From: Breoghania sp. L-A4
GTDB lineage: Bacteria > Pseudomonadota > Alphaproteobacteria > Rhizobiales > Stappiaceae
NCBI RefSeq assembly: GCF_003432385.1
Contig: NZ_CP031841.1
Coordinates: 4,216,165-4,280,164, forward strand
Reading direction: 5' to 3'
DNA: 64,000 bases
Below, piece after piece: positions 7,095 through 15,992 of the stretch. Position 1 is the first letter of the stretch. Each line of letters begins with the position of its first letter. The notes beneath the pieces are model-generated. The model worked only from the letters and a program-made list of their open reading frames with translations. It was not told where the DNA came from and made no database searches. Both the position numbers and the translations under genes were made by a program.

Positions 7095-9482
7095 CTACCC
7101 CAACACCCCCAGCGCGGTGAGCACGCGCATGGGCGTCGCGGGCTGCTCGTAGAGCGACGCGCCGAGCGGCCTGAGCGCGTCGTTGATGGCGTTGAGGATG
7201 GCGGCAGGCGCGCCGCCGGTGCCCGCCTCGCCCGCGCCCTTCGCGCCCAGAACCGAGGTGCGCGTCGGCGTCTCGATATGGGCGACCGCGATGTCGGGCA
7301 TCTCGCCCGCCATGGGCACCAGATAGTCGGCGAGCGAGGCGTTGAGCATCTGCCCGTCCTCGGAATAGACGCATTCCTCAAACAGCGCGCCGCCGATGCC
7401 CTGCACCACGCCGCCGCGGATCTGCTCGTCCACCAGCTTGGGGTTGATCACCCGGCCGCAGTCCTCCACCACCCAGAAGTCCAACACCTTTGTCAGTCCG
7501 GTCTCGGTGTCCACCTCCACGTGCGCGGCCAGCGCGCCGTTGGTGAAGACGAAGGGGAATTCCGTCACCCGGTAATGCCGGGTTGCGACCAGTTCGGGCT
7601 TGAGATCGTCGGGCAGCTCGTTGCCGCGGTAGTAGACGATGCGCGCCAACTCATCGAGATTGATGCGCGGACCGGACGCGTCCGTCACCTGACCATCGAC
7701 GATGTCCAGCGCGCCCTGCTCCGCCTGCAGGATGGAGGCCGCCACCTCCAGCACCTGACCTTTTAGCGCATGCGCCGCCAAGAGCGCCGCCTCGCCGCCG
7801 ATGCCCGCGCCGCGCGAGGCCCACGTGCCGCCGCCGTAGGGCGTGGTCTCCGTGTCGCCCGTGGTCACCTTCACCTTGTCGATGGAGACGCCAAACCCGT
7901 CGGCGGCGATCTGCGCCAGGATCGTCTCCGTGCCCTGGCCCTGCTCGGTGATCGAGGACGACACATGGATCGCGCCGGAAGTGTCCAGCCGGATCGTCGC
8001 CCCGTCCTGCGCGGCGATCGGCGCGCCGCCGATGCCGTAGAACATCGGGCTGGGGTTGGTGACCTCGACCATCGAGCACAACCCGATGCCGCGGTAGACG
8101 CCCTTCTCGCGCATCTCGCTCTGGCGGGCGCGCAGGCCGTCGTAGTCCATGATCTCCAGAAGCTTTGCGAGCGAACGGTGGTGCGACAGATCCGCCAGCT
8201 TCATGCCCGAGGCCGAGGTCGCCGGATAGGCGTCGTCGAGAATAAGGTTGCGGCGCCTGAGTTCCACCGGGTCCATTCCGGTCTTCGCCGCCATGTCCTC
8301 CACCAGCCCCTCCATCACCGCCATGGCGATCGGATGGCCGACGGCGCGGTACTGGCACATGACGTTCTTGTTCTGGAAGACGACGCGAGCGCGGGCCTTG
8401 TAGGCGGGAATGCGGTAGGGCGCGCCGGTCAGATTGAGCACCTGGTTGGCCTCGATCGCCGAGGTGCGCGGATAGACGCTGTAGGGCCCGATGCCGGTGA
8501 GATCGTCCATTTCCAGCGCCACCATGCGGCCGTCGGCGTCCACCGCCAGCTTCGCCGTCACCCGGTGGTCGCGGGCGTGGATGTCGGTGACGAAACTCTC
8601 CAGCCGGTCGGCGGTGAATTTCACCGGCCGCTTGAGGATCTTCGCCGCCGCCGCCACGGCGATCTCGTCACCATAGGTGTGGATCTTGATGCCGAAGGAC
8701 CCGCCCACATCGCCGGCGATGATGCGGACGTTCTCCTCCGGCAGGTCCAGATGTTTGGCCAGCACTGCCTGCATCATGTGCGGCGCCTGTCCGGAATAGC
8801 GAAACGTCAGCCGCTGCTCCGACGGGTCGAAATCGATGAGCGCCGCGCGCGGCTCGAGCGTCACGCCGGTGTGCCGGTTGAAACGGAAGGTGCGCTCGAC
8901 GATTGTCACGTCGCCGCGCGAAAACGCCGCCGCGACGTCGCCGGTCTCCACCACCCGTTCCCAGGCGAGATTGTCGCCGAACGACGCGTGGATCACCGGT
9001 GTGCCGGGCTCCAGCGCGCGCTCCATGTCGCAGGCCGCGGGCAGTTCTTCGTAATCCACGCCCACCAGCGCGCAGGCGTCCTCGGCCACCGCCCGGCTGA
9101 CCGCCACCACCATCACCACGGGCTCGCCCTGCCAGCGCACCGTGTCTGTCGCCAGCGGCGACTGCGGCGCGGATCGAAGCCCCGCCAGATGGCTGAGCAC
9201 GCCCACCCAGGGCGTCACGACGCCCTCGAAATCGGCGGCCGTGAACACCCGCAGCACGCCGTCCAGCGCCACCGCCTCGGTCACATCGATGGCGGTGATT
9301 CTTGCATGCGCGTGCGAGCTGCGCACGAAGGCCGCGTGCACCATGCGCGGCGGGCTGAAGTCGTCCACGTAGCGGCCCCGGCCCTCCAGCAGCCGCTTGG
9401 CGTTGGGGCGCGGCACCGTGCTGCCGATGTAGCTGTTGGGCCGGTCGAAATCATGCAGACCCGCTTTTGTCTCGGCGCTCAT
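7095..9482 (-). CDS. Xanthine dehydrogenase-family molybdopterin-binding large subunit (CoxL-like)
   Basis: 795 residues. It has the N-terminal hammerhead domain (about 20-160), the MoCo-binding GGSFGIK at 260-266, and the base-catalyst glutamate Glu752 in GAKGAGEAGTGG. The substrate loop reads QYRAVGHP (377-384). It lacks the AYRCSFR cysteine loop of aerobic CO dehydrogenase, so CO is not the substrate. With the small and FAD subunits it forms an LMS-type hydroxylase that inserts water-derived oxygen into an aromatic or N-heterocyclic ring. The start overlaps the small-subunit stop by 4 bases. Expression probably depends on the operator at 10923. Confidence 0.92.
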   Translation of the reverse strand: MSAETKAGLHDFDRPNSYIGSTVPRPNAKRLLEGRGRYVDDFSPPRMVHAAFVRSSHAHARITAIDVTEAVALDGVLRVFTAADFEGVVTPWVGVLSHLAGLRSAPQSPLATDTVRWQGEPVVMVVAVSRAVAEDACALVGVDYEELPAACDMERALEPGTPVIHASFGDNLAWERVVETGDVAAAFSRGDVTIVERTFRFNRHTGVTLEPRAALIDFDPSEQRLTFRYSGQAPHMMQAVLAKHLDLPEENVRIIAGDVGGSFGIKIHTYGDEIAVAAAAKILKRPVKFTADRLESFVTDIHARDHRVTAKLAVDADGRMVALEMDDLTGIGPYSVYPRTSAIEANQVLNLTGAPYRIPAYKARARVVFQNKNVMCQYRAVGHPIAMAVMEGLVEDMAAKTGMDPVELRRRNLILDDAYPATSASGMKLADLSHHRSLAKLLEIMDYDGLRARQSEMREKGVYRGIGLCSMVEVTNPSPMFYGIGGAPIAAQDGATIRLDTSGAIHVSSSITEQGQGTETILAQIAADGFGVSIDKVKVTTGDTETTPYGGGTWASRGAGIGGEAALLAAHALKGQVLEVAASILQAEQGALDIVDGQVTDASGPRINLDELARIVYYRGNELPDDLKPELVATRHYRVTEFPFVFTNGALAAHVEVDTETGLTKVLDFWVVEDCGRVINPKLVDEQIRGGVVQGIGGALFEECVYSEDGQMLNASLADYLVPMAGEMPDIAVAHIETPTRTSVLGAKGAGEAGTGGAPAAILNAINDALRPLGASLYEQPATPMRVLTALGVLG

Positions 9483-9994
9483 TGTCCGCCCCTCCCCAGC
9501 ATCACGTCCTCAATGGCATCGACAATCGCCTGATAGCCGGTGCAGCGGCAGTAGTTGCCCGAGATGTGCTCACGGATCTCGGCCCGGTCGCACGTCTTGC
9601 CCGCCTGCACCAGTTCCAATGCGCTCGCCAGCATGCCGGGCGAACAGAAGCCGCATTGCAACGCGTTGTGGCGGTGGAACGCCTGCTGCAGCGCGCGCGC
9701 CTGCCGTCCCGTCTCGCCGGGCGCTTCGGCGAAGCCCTCGACCGTGGTCACCTCGGCGCCGTCGGCCTGCACCGCCAGCATCAAACAGCCGCGCACGCTC
9801 TGCCCGTCGACCAGTACGGTGCAGGCGCCGCACACGCCGTGCTCGCAGCCCACATGGCTGCCGGTGAGCCCCAGTTCGCCGCGCAGAAAATCGACAAGAT
9901 TGATGCGCACGGGAACGTCGCGGGACACCGCCTCGCCGTTCACCGTCATCGCAAGTGCTCGCGTCCGATCCATCATTGGCTCGTTTCCTGGCAT
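9479..9994 (-). CDS. 2Fe-2S small subunit of molybdenum hydroxylase (CoxS-like)
   Basis: 171 residues. The plant-ferredoxin-type cluster uses Cys50, 55, 58 and 70. The second helical-domain cluster uses Cys114, 117, 149 and 151 (CGFC and CRC motifs). It passes electrons from the molybdenum centre to FAD. The true start may be the Met-Met at residues 7-8. It lies 4 bases after the FAD-subunit stop and overlaps coxL, giving the gene order coxM-coxS-coxL. Confidence 0.93.
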   Translation of the reverse strand: MPGNEPMMDRTRALAMTVNGEAVSRDVPVRINLVDFLRGELGLTGSHVGCEHGVCGACTVLVDGQSVRGCLMLAVQADGAEVTTVEGFAEAPGETGRQARALQQAFHRHNALQCGFCSPGMLASALELVQAGKTCDRAEIREHISGNYCRCTGYQAIVDAIEDVMLGRGGQ

Positions 9995-9998
9995 GGTC

Positions 9999-10847
9999 TC
10001 AAAGCCCGCTCAAAACGCGTTTCATCAGCACCGCCGCCAGATGCCGCTTCATCTGCGGCGAGGCGTTGAGATCGCCGTGGGTGTCCAGCGTTTCCATGCT
10101 GGCCGCGGCCTTGAAGACGGCCTGCGCGTCGCGCGGCGGAAACCCGGTAATGGCCGCTTCCGCCTGCCCGAGCCGCACCGGGCGGTCCGCAAGCCCGAAG
10201 CCGGCGATCCGCGCGGACGAGATCAGCCCGTCCTCCACCTGCGCGGCCACCGCCAGCCCCGCCATGGCGTAATCGCCATGCCTGCGGGTCAGCTCGCGAA
10301 AAGCGAAGCGCGCGCCGGGCGCCGGCCTGGGCACCTCCAGCGCGACGATCAGCTCGGCCGGCCCCAGCGCGGTGTCGTAAAGACCGAGAAAGAAATTGTC
10401 CGCCGCGATCGACCGCGCGCCGTTGGGCCCCGCGACATGCACGGTGCCGCCCAGCGCCAGCAGGCAGGCGGGCAGCTCGGCCGCCGGATCGGCAAGGGCG
10501 ATGCTGCCGCCGATGGTGCCGCGGTTGCGGATCGCCGGATGGGCGATATGCGGCATGGCCAGCGCGATCAGCGGCGCGTGCTCGGCGATCACCGGGGATG
10601 CCATCAGTTCGGCATGCCGGGTCAGCGCCCCGATGCGCAGGCCTGCCGGCGTCTCCGATATGCCGGACAGCTCGGCGATCGCATTGAGATCGACCACAAG
10701 GTCCGGCTCGTTGAAGCGGAAATTCATCACCGGCATCAGGCTCTGCCCGCCGGCCAGCGCCACCGCGTCCACGCCGTCGCGACTCATCAGCGCCACGGCC
10801 TGCGCAAGCGTGTCGGGTCGCGCATAGGCGAAATCGGCTGCTTTCAT
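9999..10847 (-). CDS. FAD-binding medium subunit of molybdenum hydroxylase (CoxM-like)
   Basis: 282 residues from the ATG at 10847, preceded by a strong GGGGGAGAG site. FAD-contact motifs are AGGQSLMP (32-39) and GTIGGSIA (about 108-115). The longer open frame to 10982 is rejected because it crosses the operator and lacks family sequence. It is the first gene of the coxMSL operon, divergent from nrtS, with the operator 10923-10940 between them. Confidence 0.92.
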   Translation of the reverse strand: MKAADFAYARPDTLAQAVALMSRDGVDAVALAGGQSLMPVMNFRFNEPDLVVDLNAIAELSGISETPAGLRIGALTRHAELMASPVIAEHAPLIALAMPHIAHPAIRNRGTIGGSIALADPAAELPACLLALGGTVHVAGPNGARSIAADNFFLGLYDTALGPAELIVALEVPRPAPGARFAFRELTRRHGDYAMAGLAVAAQVEDGLISSARIAGFGLADRPVRLGQAEAAITGFPPRDAQAVFKAAASMETLDTHGDLNASPQMKRHLAAVLMKRVLSGL

Positions 10848-10922
10848 GTCTCTCCCCCCGGAGCGGCCCTTGAGGGCGGCGCGTGACCGCCCTTTGCGCG
10901 GCGGTTCATTTCTGTCGACATT

Positions 10923-10940
10923 ATTTATCGAAAGATAAAT
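10923..10940. promoter_or_regulatory. TetR-type operator, copy 2
   Basis: ATTTATCGAAAGATAAAT: perfect 7-bp arms with a 4-bp spacer. It lies 76 bases upstream of coxM and 32 bases upstream of nrtS, so one site could control both divergent units. Confidence 0.75.
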
Positions 10941-10971
10941 AGTGACAAGCACCAATCGGAAGGAAGGCGAA

Positions 10972-11250
10972 ATGAGCGACAAGACGCCCGGCTGGGTGGC
11001 GCTGGATGCGGTGCTGCGGCCGCCCGTGGTCTACCGCAGCATGAAGATCTGCCTGTTCGTCGGCACCATCCTGACCGCCGTCAACCAGGGCGAGGCGATC
11101 CTGGCCGGCGAGGTCCGCTGGACGAAGATCCTGCTCACCTATCTGGTGCCGCTCGTGGTCTCCAGCTACGCCGCCTGGGGCGCCCTACGCGAACACGAGC
11201 GCATCAAGCAGGCGCTGCTGCACGTGCCGCCCGGGCCGCACGGCGAGTGA
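10972..11250 (+). CDS. nrtS: NrtS-family small membrane protein
   Basis: 92 residues with two hydrophobic helices (about 25-45 and 55-78) and the family pattern VGTILTAVNQGEAILAG...LTYLVPLVVSSYAAW. This matches proteins annotated as nitrate/nitrite transporter NrtS. The ATG at 10972 has AAGGAAG just upstream. It sits directly behind the shared operator and may be co-controlled with the molybdenum hydroxylase. The real substrate in this setting is uncertain. Confidence 0.7.
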   Translation: MSDKTPGWVALDAVLRPPVVYRSMKICLFVGTILTAVNQGEAILAGEVRWTKILLTYLVPLVVSSYAAWGALREHERIKQALLHVPPGPHGE

Positions 11251-11507
11251 GGGACCCGCACGACAAACGGCAACCCCTTCCCCGCGAGCATCAGAACGGA
11301 ATGGATCCTCGGCACAAGGCCGAGGATGACGAAAGATCGGCGCAAGTCGCTGACAAAAAACAAAATTCGTCATGCTCGGGCCTGTCCCGAGCATCCACCC
11401 CCGACACAGACCGGTTCAGGAAATCCTCCGCGCCCTCCACTCCGACAGTCGCGAAATTCACAGCCCCCCTTGCGCGAACGAAACGAACCGAGCATGCTTG
11501 CGGCCAA
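11251..11507. repeat. REP-like hairpins between nrtS and the TPP riboswitch
   Basis: There are two hairpins: ATCCTCGG/CCGAGGAT at 11305-11327 and TGCTCGGG/CCCGAGCA at 11373-11393. Each is followed or preceded by GATGAC/GTCATG-type sequence, as in the other repeats of this window. No gene is seen here. Confidence 0.55.
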
Positions 11508-11605
11508 GTTCCGAGGGGTGTTCCGTTGAACTGAGATGGTCGGTCTTCCGAGGCTGCCGAACCCTTCGAACCTGATCCGGGTCATACCGGCGAAGGGACG
11601 GGAAC
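11508..11605 (+). promoter_or_regulatory. TPP riboswitch (THI element)
   Basis: The 5' half has GGGGTG (11515-11520) and ACTGAGATGG. The 3' half has the invariant CCTTCGAACCTGATC and then ATACCGGCGAAGGGA. P1 is closed by GTTCC (11508-11512) and GGAAC (11601-11605). Downstream, 11616-11670 folds into a long hairpin (for example GTCTTTGA/TCAAGGAC) that could be the expression platform. Thiamine pyrophosphate should repress the following thiXY operon. Confidence 0.93.
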
Positions 11606-11806
11606 CTGAGCCACTCTCCCGGGTCTCCATGGTCTTTGATATCAAGGACGGGGAGATCCCATGCTTTGTCTTACAAGGTGCGCCCCTGCGCGCGCCGCAC
11701 GCTCTTACCCCCTTCCCAAGGGCACGCGCGTTTTCGCACCTCGGCATCCCGGCCGGACCCGTCGGCATGCGCATGAAGCCCACACTGCCCCATCGCGGTG
11801 CCTGGC

Positions 11807-12595
11807 ATGAGGCCATCGCATCGCGATGCGCCCGGCGCGTCCGCGCGCGGACGCGCGGCCGTCAACATCGGCGTCAGCGCCGCCGCGTTCCTGGCCGTCT
11901 GGGAGATCAGCGTGTGGGCCTTCGCGCTGCCCGCCTACATGCTGCCGGGCCCCGCGCGTGTGGGCGCGGCCCTGTGGACACGCGGCGACTATCTGCTCTC
12001 GCACGCCGGCATCACGGCGCTGGAAACCCTCGCGGGCCTCGTGCTGGGCTGTCTCACCGGCGTGCTCATCGCGGTGGCCATGAGCCTGTCGCCCCTCGTG
12101 CGCCGCTTCGCGCTGCCCGCCATCGTCATCACCCAGGCCCTGCCGGTCTTCGCCATAGCGCCGCTTTTGGTGCTGTGGTTCGGCTTCGGCATTGCCTCCA
12201 AGATCGTCATGGCGATGCTGATCATCTTCTTCCCCGTGGCCTCGTCCTTCTATGACGGACTGACGCGCACCGACCCCGATCTGCTGGACTACGCGCGGCT
12301 GACCCGCGCCACCCGGTGGCAGGTGATGCTGTATTTCCGTATTCCCGCCGCCCTTCCCGCCCTGTCCACCGGCCTGCGCGTTTCCGCCGTCTTCGCCCCC
12401 ATCGGCGCGATCGTCGGCGAATGGGTCGGATCAAGCGCCGGCCTGGGCTTCGTCATGCTTCAGGCCAACGCCCGCGTACAGACCGATCTGGTCTTCGCCG
12501 CGCTCGCCATTCTCGCGGTCATGGCGCTTCTTCTGCGCTTCGCCGTCGCCCGCATCACCACCGCCATGGTCCCATGGCAAGCCGAAACCGACTGA
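11807..12595 (+). CDS. thiX: ThiX-like ABC transporter permease (thiamine precursor uptake)
   Basis: 262 residues from ATG 11807; a GTG at 11798 is also in frame. It has about six membrane helices and the permease EAA-type loop near 195-215 (EWVGSSAGLGFVMLQ). This is the inner-membrane channel for pyrimidine precursors of thiamine (HMP or its formylamino form). The assignment rests on the TPP riboswitch upstream and the ThiY-like partner 22 bases downstream. No ATP-binding subunit is encoded anywhere in the window. Confidence 0.85.
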   Translation: MRPSHRDAPGASARGRAAVNIGVSAAAFLAVWEISVWAFALPAYMLPGPARVGAALWTRGDYLLSHAGITALETLAGLVLGCLTGVLIAVAMSLSPLVRRFALPAIVITQALPVFAIAPLLVLWFGFGIASKIVMAMLIIFFPVASSFYDGLTRTDPDLLDYARLTRATRWQVMLYFRIPAALPALSTGLRVSAVFAPIGAIVGEWVGSSAGLGFVMLQANARVQTDLVFAALAILAVMALLLRFAVARITTAMVPWQAETD

Positions 12596-12617
12596 CCCAT
12601 CCACTGGAGGACTTTGA

Positions 12618-13568
12618 ATGAAACGCCTTTGCCTCGCGGCCCTTGCCGCGCTCATGCTGCTGACGCCCGCGCTGCAATCACCGGCATATGCCAGCGACAA
12701 GCTGACCGTGCTGCTGGACTGGTACGTCAACCCCGACCACGGCCCGCTGATCGTCGCCCAGGAGTTGGGATACTTTGAAGCGGAAGGCCTCGACGTGGAG
12801 CTGATCGCGCCTTCCGATCCCAGCGCGCCACCCAGGCTGGTCGCCGCCGGCCAGGGTGACATCGCCGTTTCCTACCAGCCCACACTCTACGAGCAGGTGC
12901 AGGCGGAACTGCCGCTCACCCGCATCGGCACGCTGGTGGAAACGCCGCTCAACGCGCTGATCGCGCTGAAGGATGGCCCCATCAAGTCGCTCAAGGACCT
13001 GAAGGGCAAGAAGGTCGGCTTCTCGATCTCCGGCTTCGAGGACGCGATCCTCTCGACCATGCTGAAGACCGTGGGTCTCACGGAAGCGGATGTGGAGATG
13101 ATCAACGTCAACTTCGCGCTCACCCCCGCCCTGTTGTCCGGACAGGTGGACGCGGTCATCGGCGCCTACCGCAATTTCGAACTCACCCAGCTCGAGATCG
13201 AGGGCAAGCCCGGCATCGCCATCTACCCCGAGGAACACGGCGTGCCGGTCTATGACGAGCTGATCTACATCGTGAACAGTGAAAAGCTCGATGACGACCG
13301 CTTCAAGCGCTTCCTGCGCGCGGTGGAGGCCGCCACGATTTTCCTCACCAACCATCCCGAGCAAGGGTTTGCCGCCTTCATCAAGGCTCATGCGGATCTC
13401 GACGACGAACTCAACCGCCGCGCCTGGTTCGACACGCTGCCGCGCTTCGCCAAGCGCCCCGCGGCCCTTGATGCCGGCCGCTACGAGCGCTTCGGCCATT
13501 TCATGAAGGACGCCGGGCTGGTCAAGACGCTTTCGCCAGTGGAGGACTACGCGGTGGAGCTGAGGTAG
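12618..13568 (+). CDS. thiY: ThiY-like periplasmic binding protein (NMT1/THI5 family)
   Basis: 316 residues with a signal peptide of about 25 residues (cut after SPAYA) and the family signature LLDWYVNPDHGPL near the mature N-terminus. It also has the IGTLVETPLNALIALKD and KGKKVGFSISGFED segments typical of pyrimidine-binding proteins. It should deliver HMP/FAMP to ThiX. The start has GGAGGA upstream. A ThiZ ATPase would be expected next, but an IS110-family element follows. Confidence 0.87.
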   Translation: MKRLCLAALAALMLLTPALQSPAYASDKLTVLLDWYVNPDHGPLIVAQELGYFEAEGLDVELIAPSDPSAPPRLVAAGQGDIAVSYQPTLYEQVQAELPLTRIGTLVETPLNALIALKDGPIKSLKDLKGKKVGFSISGFEDAILSTMLKTVGLTEADVEMINVNFALTPALLSGQVDAVIGAYRNFELTQLEIEGKPGIAIYPEEHGVPVYDELIYIVNSEKLDDDRFKRFLRAVEAATIFLTNHPEQGFAAFIKAHADLDDELNRRAWFDTLPRFAKRPAALDAGRYERFGHFMKDAGLVKTLSPVEDYAVELR

Positions 13569-13606
13569 CGCGTCTCAACCGGGACGGAAACGCGACGTGC
13601 ACCTCA

Positions 13607-13625
13607 CCTCTCCCACAGGGAGAGG
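13607..13625. repeat. Palindromic repeat, left of IS110 element 1
   Basis: CCTCTCCCACAGGGAGAGG, 8-bp arms. It occurs again in inverted context at 14861-14879, on the other side of the transposase gene. It is of the common Rhizobiales intergenic REP type. Confidence 0.7.
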
Positions 13626-13659
13626 TCGGACTGCAGGTCCGGGTGAGGGGATCAGAATT

Positions 13660-14850
13660 ATCGATATCCCTGAGAGCCTTGTACCCCTTGCATGTTGTTT
13701 CCAGCGCAAATCGGCGATGATTTGTGCTGGCCGCGTGCGGATGGCCATCCGCACGCGGCCGGATCGACGGGGCCGCGATCCCCTTGGTCGAGACCCGCGG
13801 GTGAGCCTGGTCCGCCGATCCCTTTGCGCCTGTTCTGAACAGATGATTGGGAGCCAGACCCGCATGCAAGGCCAGATCCAGCCGCAAACACCCGGCGCAC
13901 AGCCAGTCTACGTCGGCATCGACGTCTGTAAAGACCATCTCGACATCCACCTGCATCCCCTCGGGCACGGCCTGAGGCTCGCCAACGACCGCGACGGCGT
14001 GAGCCGGCTGAAGCGGTTGCTGGCCCGACACGACGTCGCGCGCGTCGTGCTGGAGCCGACGGCCAGCTACCATCGGCTCGTCCACCGCTCGCTGGCCCAG
14101 GCTGGCTGGCCGGTGGCGGTCGTCAACCCGCTGCGCGCGCGGCTGTTCGCCGAAGTCCTCGGCAGCCGCGCCAAGACCGACCGCGTCGACGCGAAAATGC
14201 TGGCGATCCTCGGCGCGACGCTGGCCCCCAGGCCACGCCGCCGGCGCCCGAAGCGCTCGAGGAACTGCGGGAGCTGGTGCATGCGCGCGCCGCCGCGACC
14301 CAGGAGCGCACCGCGCTCGCCAACCGGCTGACGGCCAGCCACGTCGCCGTCCTCAAGGCCGAGCTCAGGCGGCGGCTGGCCGGCCTCGACAGGCACATCG
14401 CGCGGCTGGCCCGCGAGATCGGGCGCCGCATCACCGACGATCCGGGGCTGGCGCGGCGCCAGGCCATCCTCACCTCGATCCCCGGCATCGGCGCCACCGT
14501 CGCCGCCGTGCTGATCGCCGACATGTCCGAGCTCGGCCAGCTCGACCGCCACGCCTGCGCCAGCCTGGCCGGCGTCGCCCCCCTCGCCAACGACAGCGGC
14601 GACATCCGGGGGCCGCGCCACATCAGGGGCGGCCGCGCCATGCCCCGCCGCGCGCTCTATTGGGCAGCGCTGTCCGCCGCCAGGTACAATCCCGACCTCG
14701 CCGCCTTCTACAAACGCCTGCGCGACAACGCCAAAAAGCCCAAGGTCGCCCTCACCGCCGTCATGCGAAAGCTCATCATCCTCGCCAACACCCTGCTCAA
14801 GGAGGACAGACTGTGGACCCCAAAACACGCTTGACCTGAAACACAGATGC
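13660..14850 (+). mobile_element. IS110-family insertion sequence 1 (ends approximate)
   Basis: A single transposase reading frame (interrupted) plus about 180 bases of noncoding leader, flanked by REP-like palindromes at 13607 and 14861. IS110 elements lack inverted terminal repeats and do not leave clear target duplications, so the ends cannot be fixed from one copy. Members of this family carry a structured bridge RNA in the noncoding end, and 13660-13842 is the candidate stretch. Confidence 0.65.
13843..14834 (+). pseudogene. IS110-family transposase, frameshifted
   Basis: The N-terminal DEDD (RuvC-like) domain has YVGIDVCKDHLDIHL, VVLEPTASYHR and AKTDRVDAKML. The C-terminal Transposase_20 domain has LTSIPGIGATVAAVLIADM and GGRAMPRRALYWAAL. 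The two halves are in different frames, joining at the C-run 14225-14229, where one extra C restores one 330-residue protein. It is either inactive or a sequencing error. IS110 transposases are not known to need frameshifting. Confidence 0.8.
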
Positions 14851-14860
14851 TCACCCCAAC

Positions 14861-14879
14861 CCTCTCCCTGTGGGAGAGG
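14861..14879. repeat. Palindromic repeat, right of IS110 element 1
   Basis: CCTCTCCC-TGT-GGGAGAGG. It is the reverse complement of the 13607-13625 copy, and the flanking CTCACCCC/GGGTGAGG bases are also in inverted orientation. Confidence 0.7.
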
Positions 14880-14940
14880 GGGCGGATCCGGTTGCTTCCG
14901 TAAAAGGATGACGCGCGGACCACAGTGCCGTGAACGCGAA

Positions 14941-14973
14941 ACGGGCGCCCGCAGCGCGGCGGACGCCCGTTTT
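14941..14973. terminator. Terminator-like hairpin (duplicate of 15940-15973)
   Basis: Arms ACGGGCGCCCGC and GCGGACGCCCGT, then TTT. Both arms and the flanking GAAA match the hairpin 1 kb downstream. No gene ends directly before it, so it may be left over from a lost gene. Confidence 0.55.
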
Positions 14974-15225
14974 CCCGCAAATGCGCTGCGCTCGACCACA
15001 AATCGACCCCTGCGGCACCCACGCCGAAAACAGATACCTTTTCAAATATCCATTCATTTGCGGTAACGCGTTACTCGGAACACCCGTGCATCCCCAGTAC
15101 ATACGCTACGGCATATCATTCTGATAAAACTGTTGCATACGGGATACATACTTCAATCTACCATTCGTGTAATTGTTGATTCGGAAATTGACTCAACGTG
15201 AGACCGAAACAGATTGGTGAAAGCC

Positions 15226-15900
15226 ATGAATCGTATTATCAAAAGTGCACTCGCGGCCGGTTTCGCTGCCTCCTTGATGGGCGGCACGGCATTGGCGGCG
15301 GATTATTCTGCTCCGAGTATTGTCACGGTCGCCTCCACATGGACCGGCCTCTACGGTGGCCTGAACGGCGGCTTTGGCTGGGGCAACAGCTACCACATCG
15401 ATACCGCCGGCACCCGGTCCTCCGATTTCGACATCAGCGGCGGATTGATCGGCGCCACAGTCGGCTACAACTGGCAGGCCGACAACATTGTCTTCGGTCT
15501 GGAAGCGGATTGGGGCTTCGCCAATATCGAAGGATCGACCACCGGTGGCTGCGCCCCCGGGTGCTCGACCGAGATCCAGTCCTTCGGAACCTTGCGGCCG
15601 CGCATCGGCTGGGCGTTCGGAAATTTCCTGCCCTATGTGACTGGCGGCCTCGCCTGGGGGCTCATCGAATCCGGCCAGCCCGGCTTCACGAACTCCGGTT
15701 GGGAAGTCGGCTGGACCGTCGGCGCCGGTGTCGAGGCGAAGTTCACCCCGAATCTCTCGGTCAAGGCAGAGTATCTCTATGCCGATCTGGGTGACGGCGG
15801 ATACACGGTGGCCATTCCCGTGGCGGCGAAGGTCAACGACCTCTCGATCGTCCGCGTGGGCCTCAACTACCATGTCGACTGGTTCTCCGGCGGCTACTGA
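15226..15900 (+). CDS. Outer-membrane beta-barrel protein (Omp25/Omp31-like)
   Basis: 224 residues from ATG 15226, with a signal peptide of about 24 residues ending TALAADYSAPS. Alternating hydrophobic strands such as TWTGLYGGLNGGFGWG open the barrel, and the C-terminal strand (VRVGLNYHVDW) ends two residues before the tail. One pair of cysteines (CAPGC) lies in a loop. This is the major-surface-antigen family of Rhizobiales. It is monocistronic and followed by a bidirectional terminator shared with rpoH. Porin activity is not shown. Confidence 0.85.
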   Translation: MNRIIKSALAAGFAASLMGGTALAADYSAPSIVTVASTWTGLYGGLNGGFGWGNSYHIDTAGTRSSDFDISGGLIGATVGYNWQADNIVFGLEADWGFANIEGSTTGGCAPGCSTEIQSFGTLRPRIGWAFGNFLPYVTGGLAWGLIESGQPGFTNSGWEVGWTVGAGVEAKFTPNLSVKAEYLYADLGDGGYTVAIPVAAKVNDLSIVRVGLNYHVDWFSGGY

Positions 15901-15939
15901 ACCGGCGGCGAAACAACCACACGCCTTGCCTCAAACGAA

Positions 15940-15973
15940 ACGGGCGCCCGCTTTGCAGCGGACGCCCGTTTTC
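15940..15973. terminator. Bidirectional terminator between barrel gene and rpoH
   Basis: Stem ACGGGCGCCCGC/GCGGACGCCCGT (15940-15951, 15958-15969) followed by TTTT on the plus strand and preceded by GAAA. It lies between the two convergent stop codons at 15900 and 15993. Confidence 0.8.
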
Positions 15974-15992
15974 GTGATGCCTGACGGCGACC

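Larger units (their letters stand above)
14835..15225. other. Intergenic region between IS110 element 1 and the barrel gene
   Basis: Holds the second palindrome (14861-14879) and a terminator-like hairpin at 14941-14970 nearly identical to the one downstream of the barrel gene. An AT-richer promoter-like stretch lies at about 15045-15200. No gene is seen. Confidence 0.6.

Noticed and set aside
7095..10847. coxMSL as aerobic carbon monoxide dehydrogenase
   Set aside because: The large subunit lacks the cysteine-bearing AYRCSFR loop; QYRAVGHP stands in its place, as in other hydroxylases.
13607..13625. The palindrome after thiY as an intrinsic terminator
   Set aside because: There is no T-run, and the same palindrome recurs in inverted context at 14861, which marks it as a dispersed repeat.
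14225..14229. Programmed ribosomal frameshift in the IS110 transposase
   Set aside because: IS110 transposases are single-frame proteins, the slippery sequence is poor, and many unrelated genes here show the same kind of lost base.
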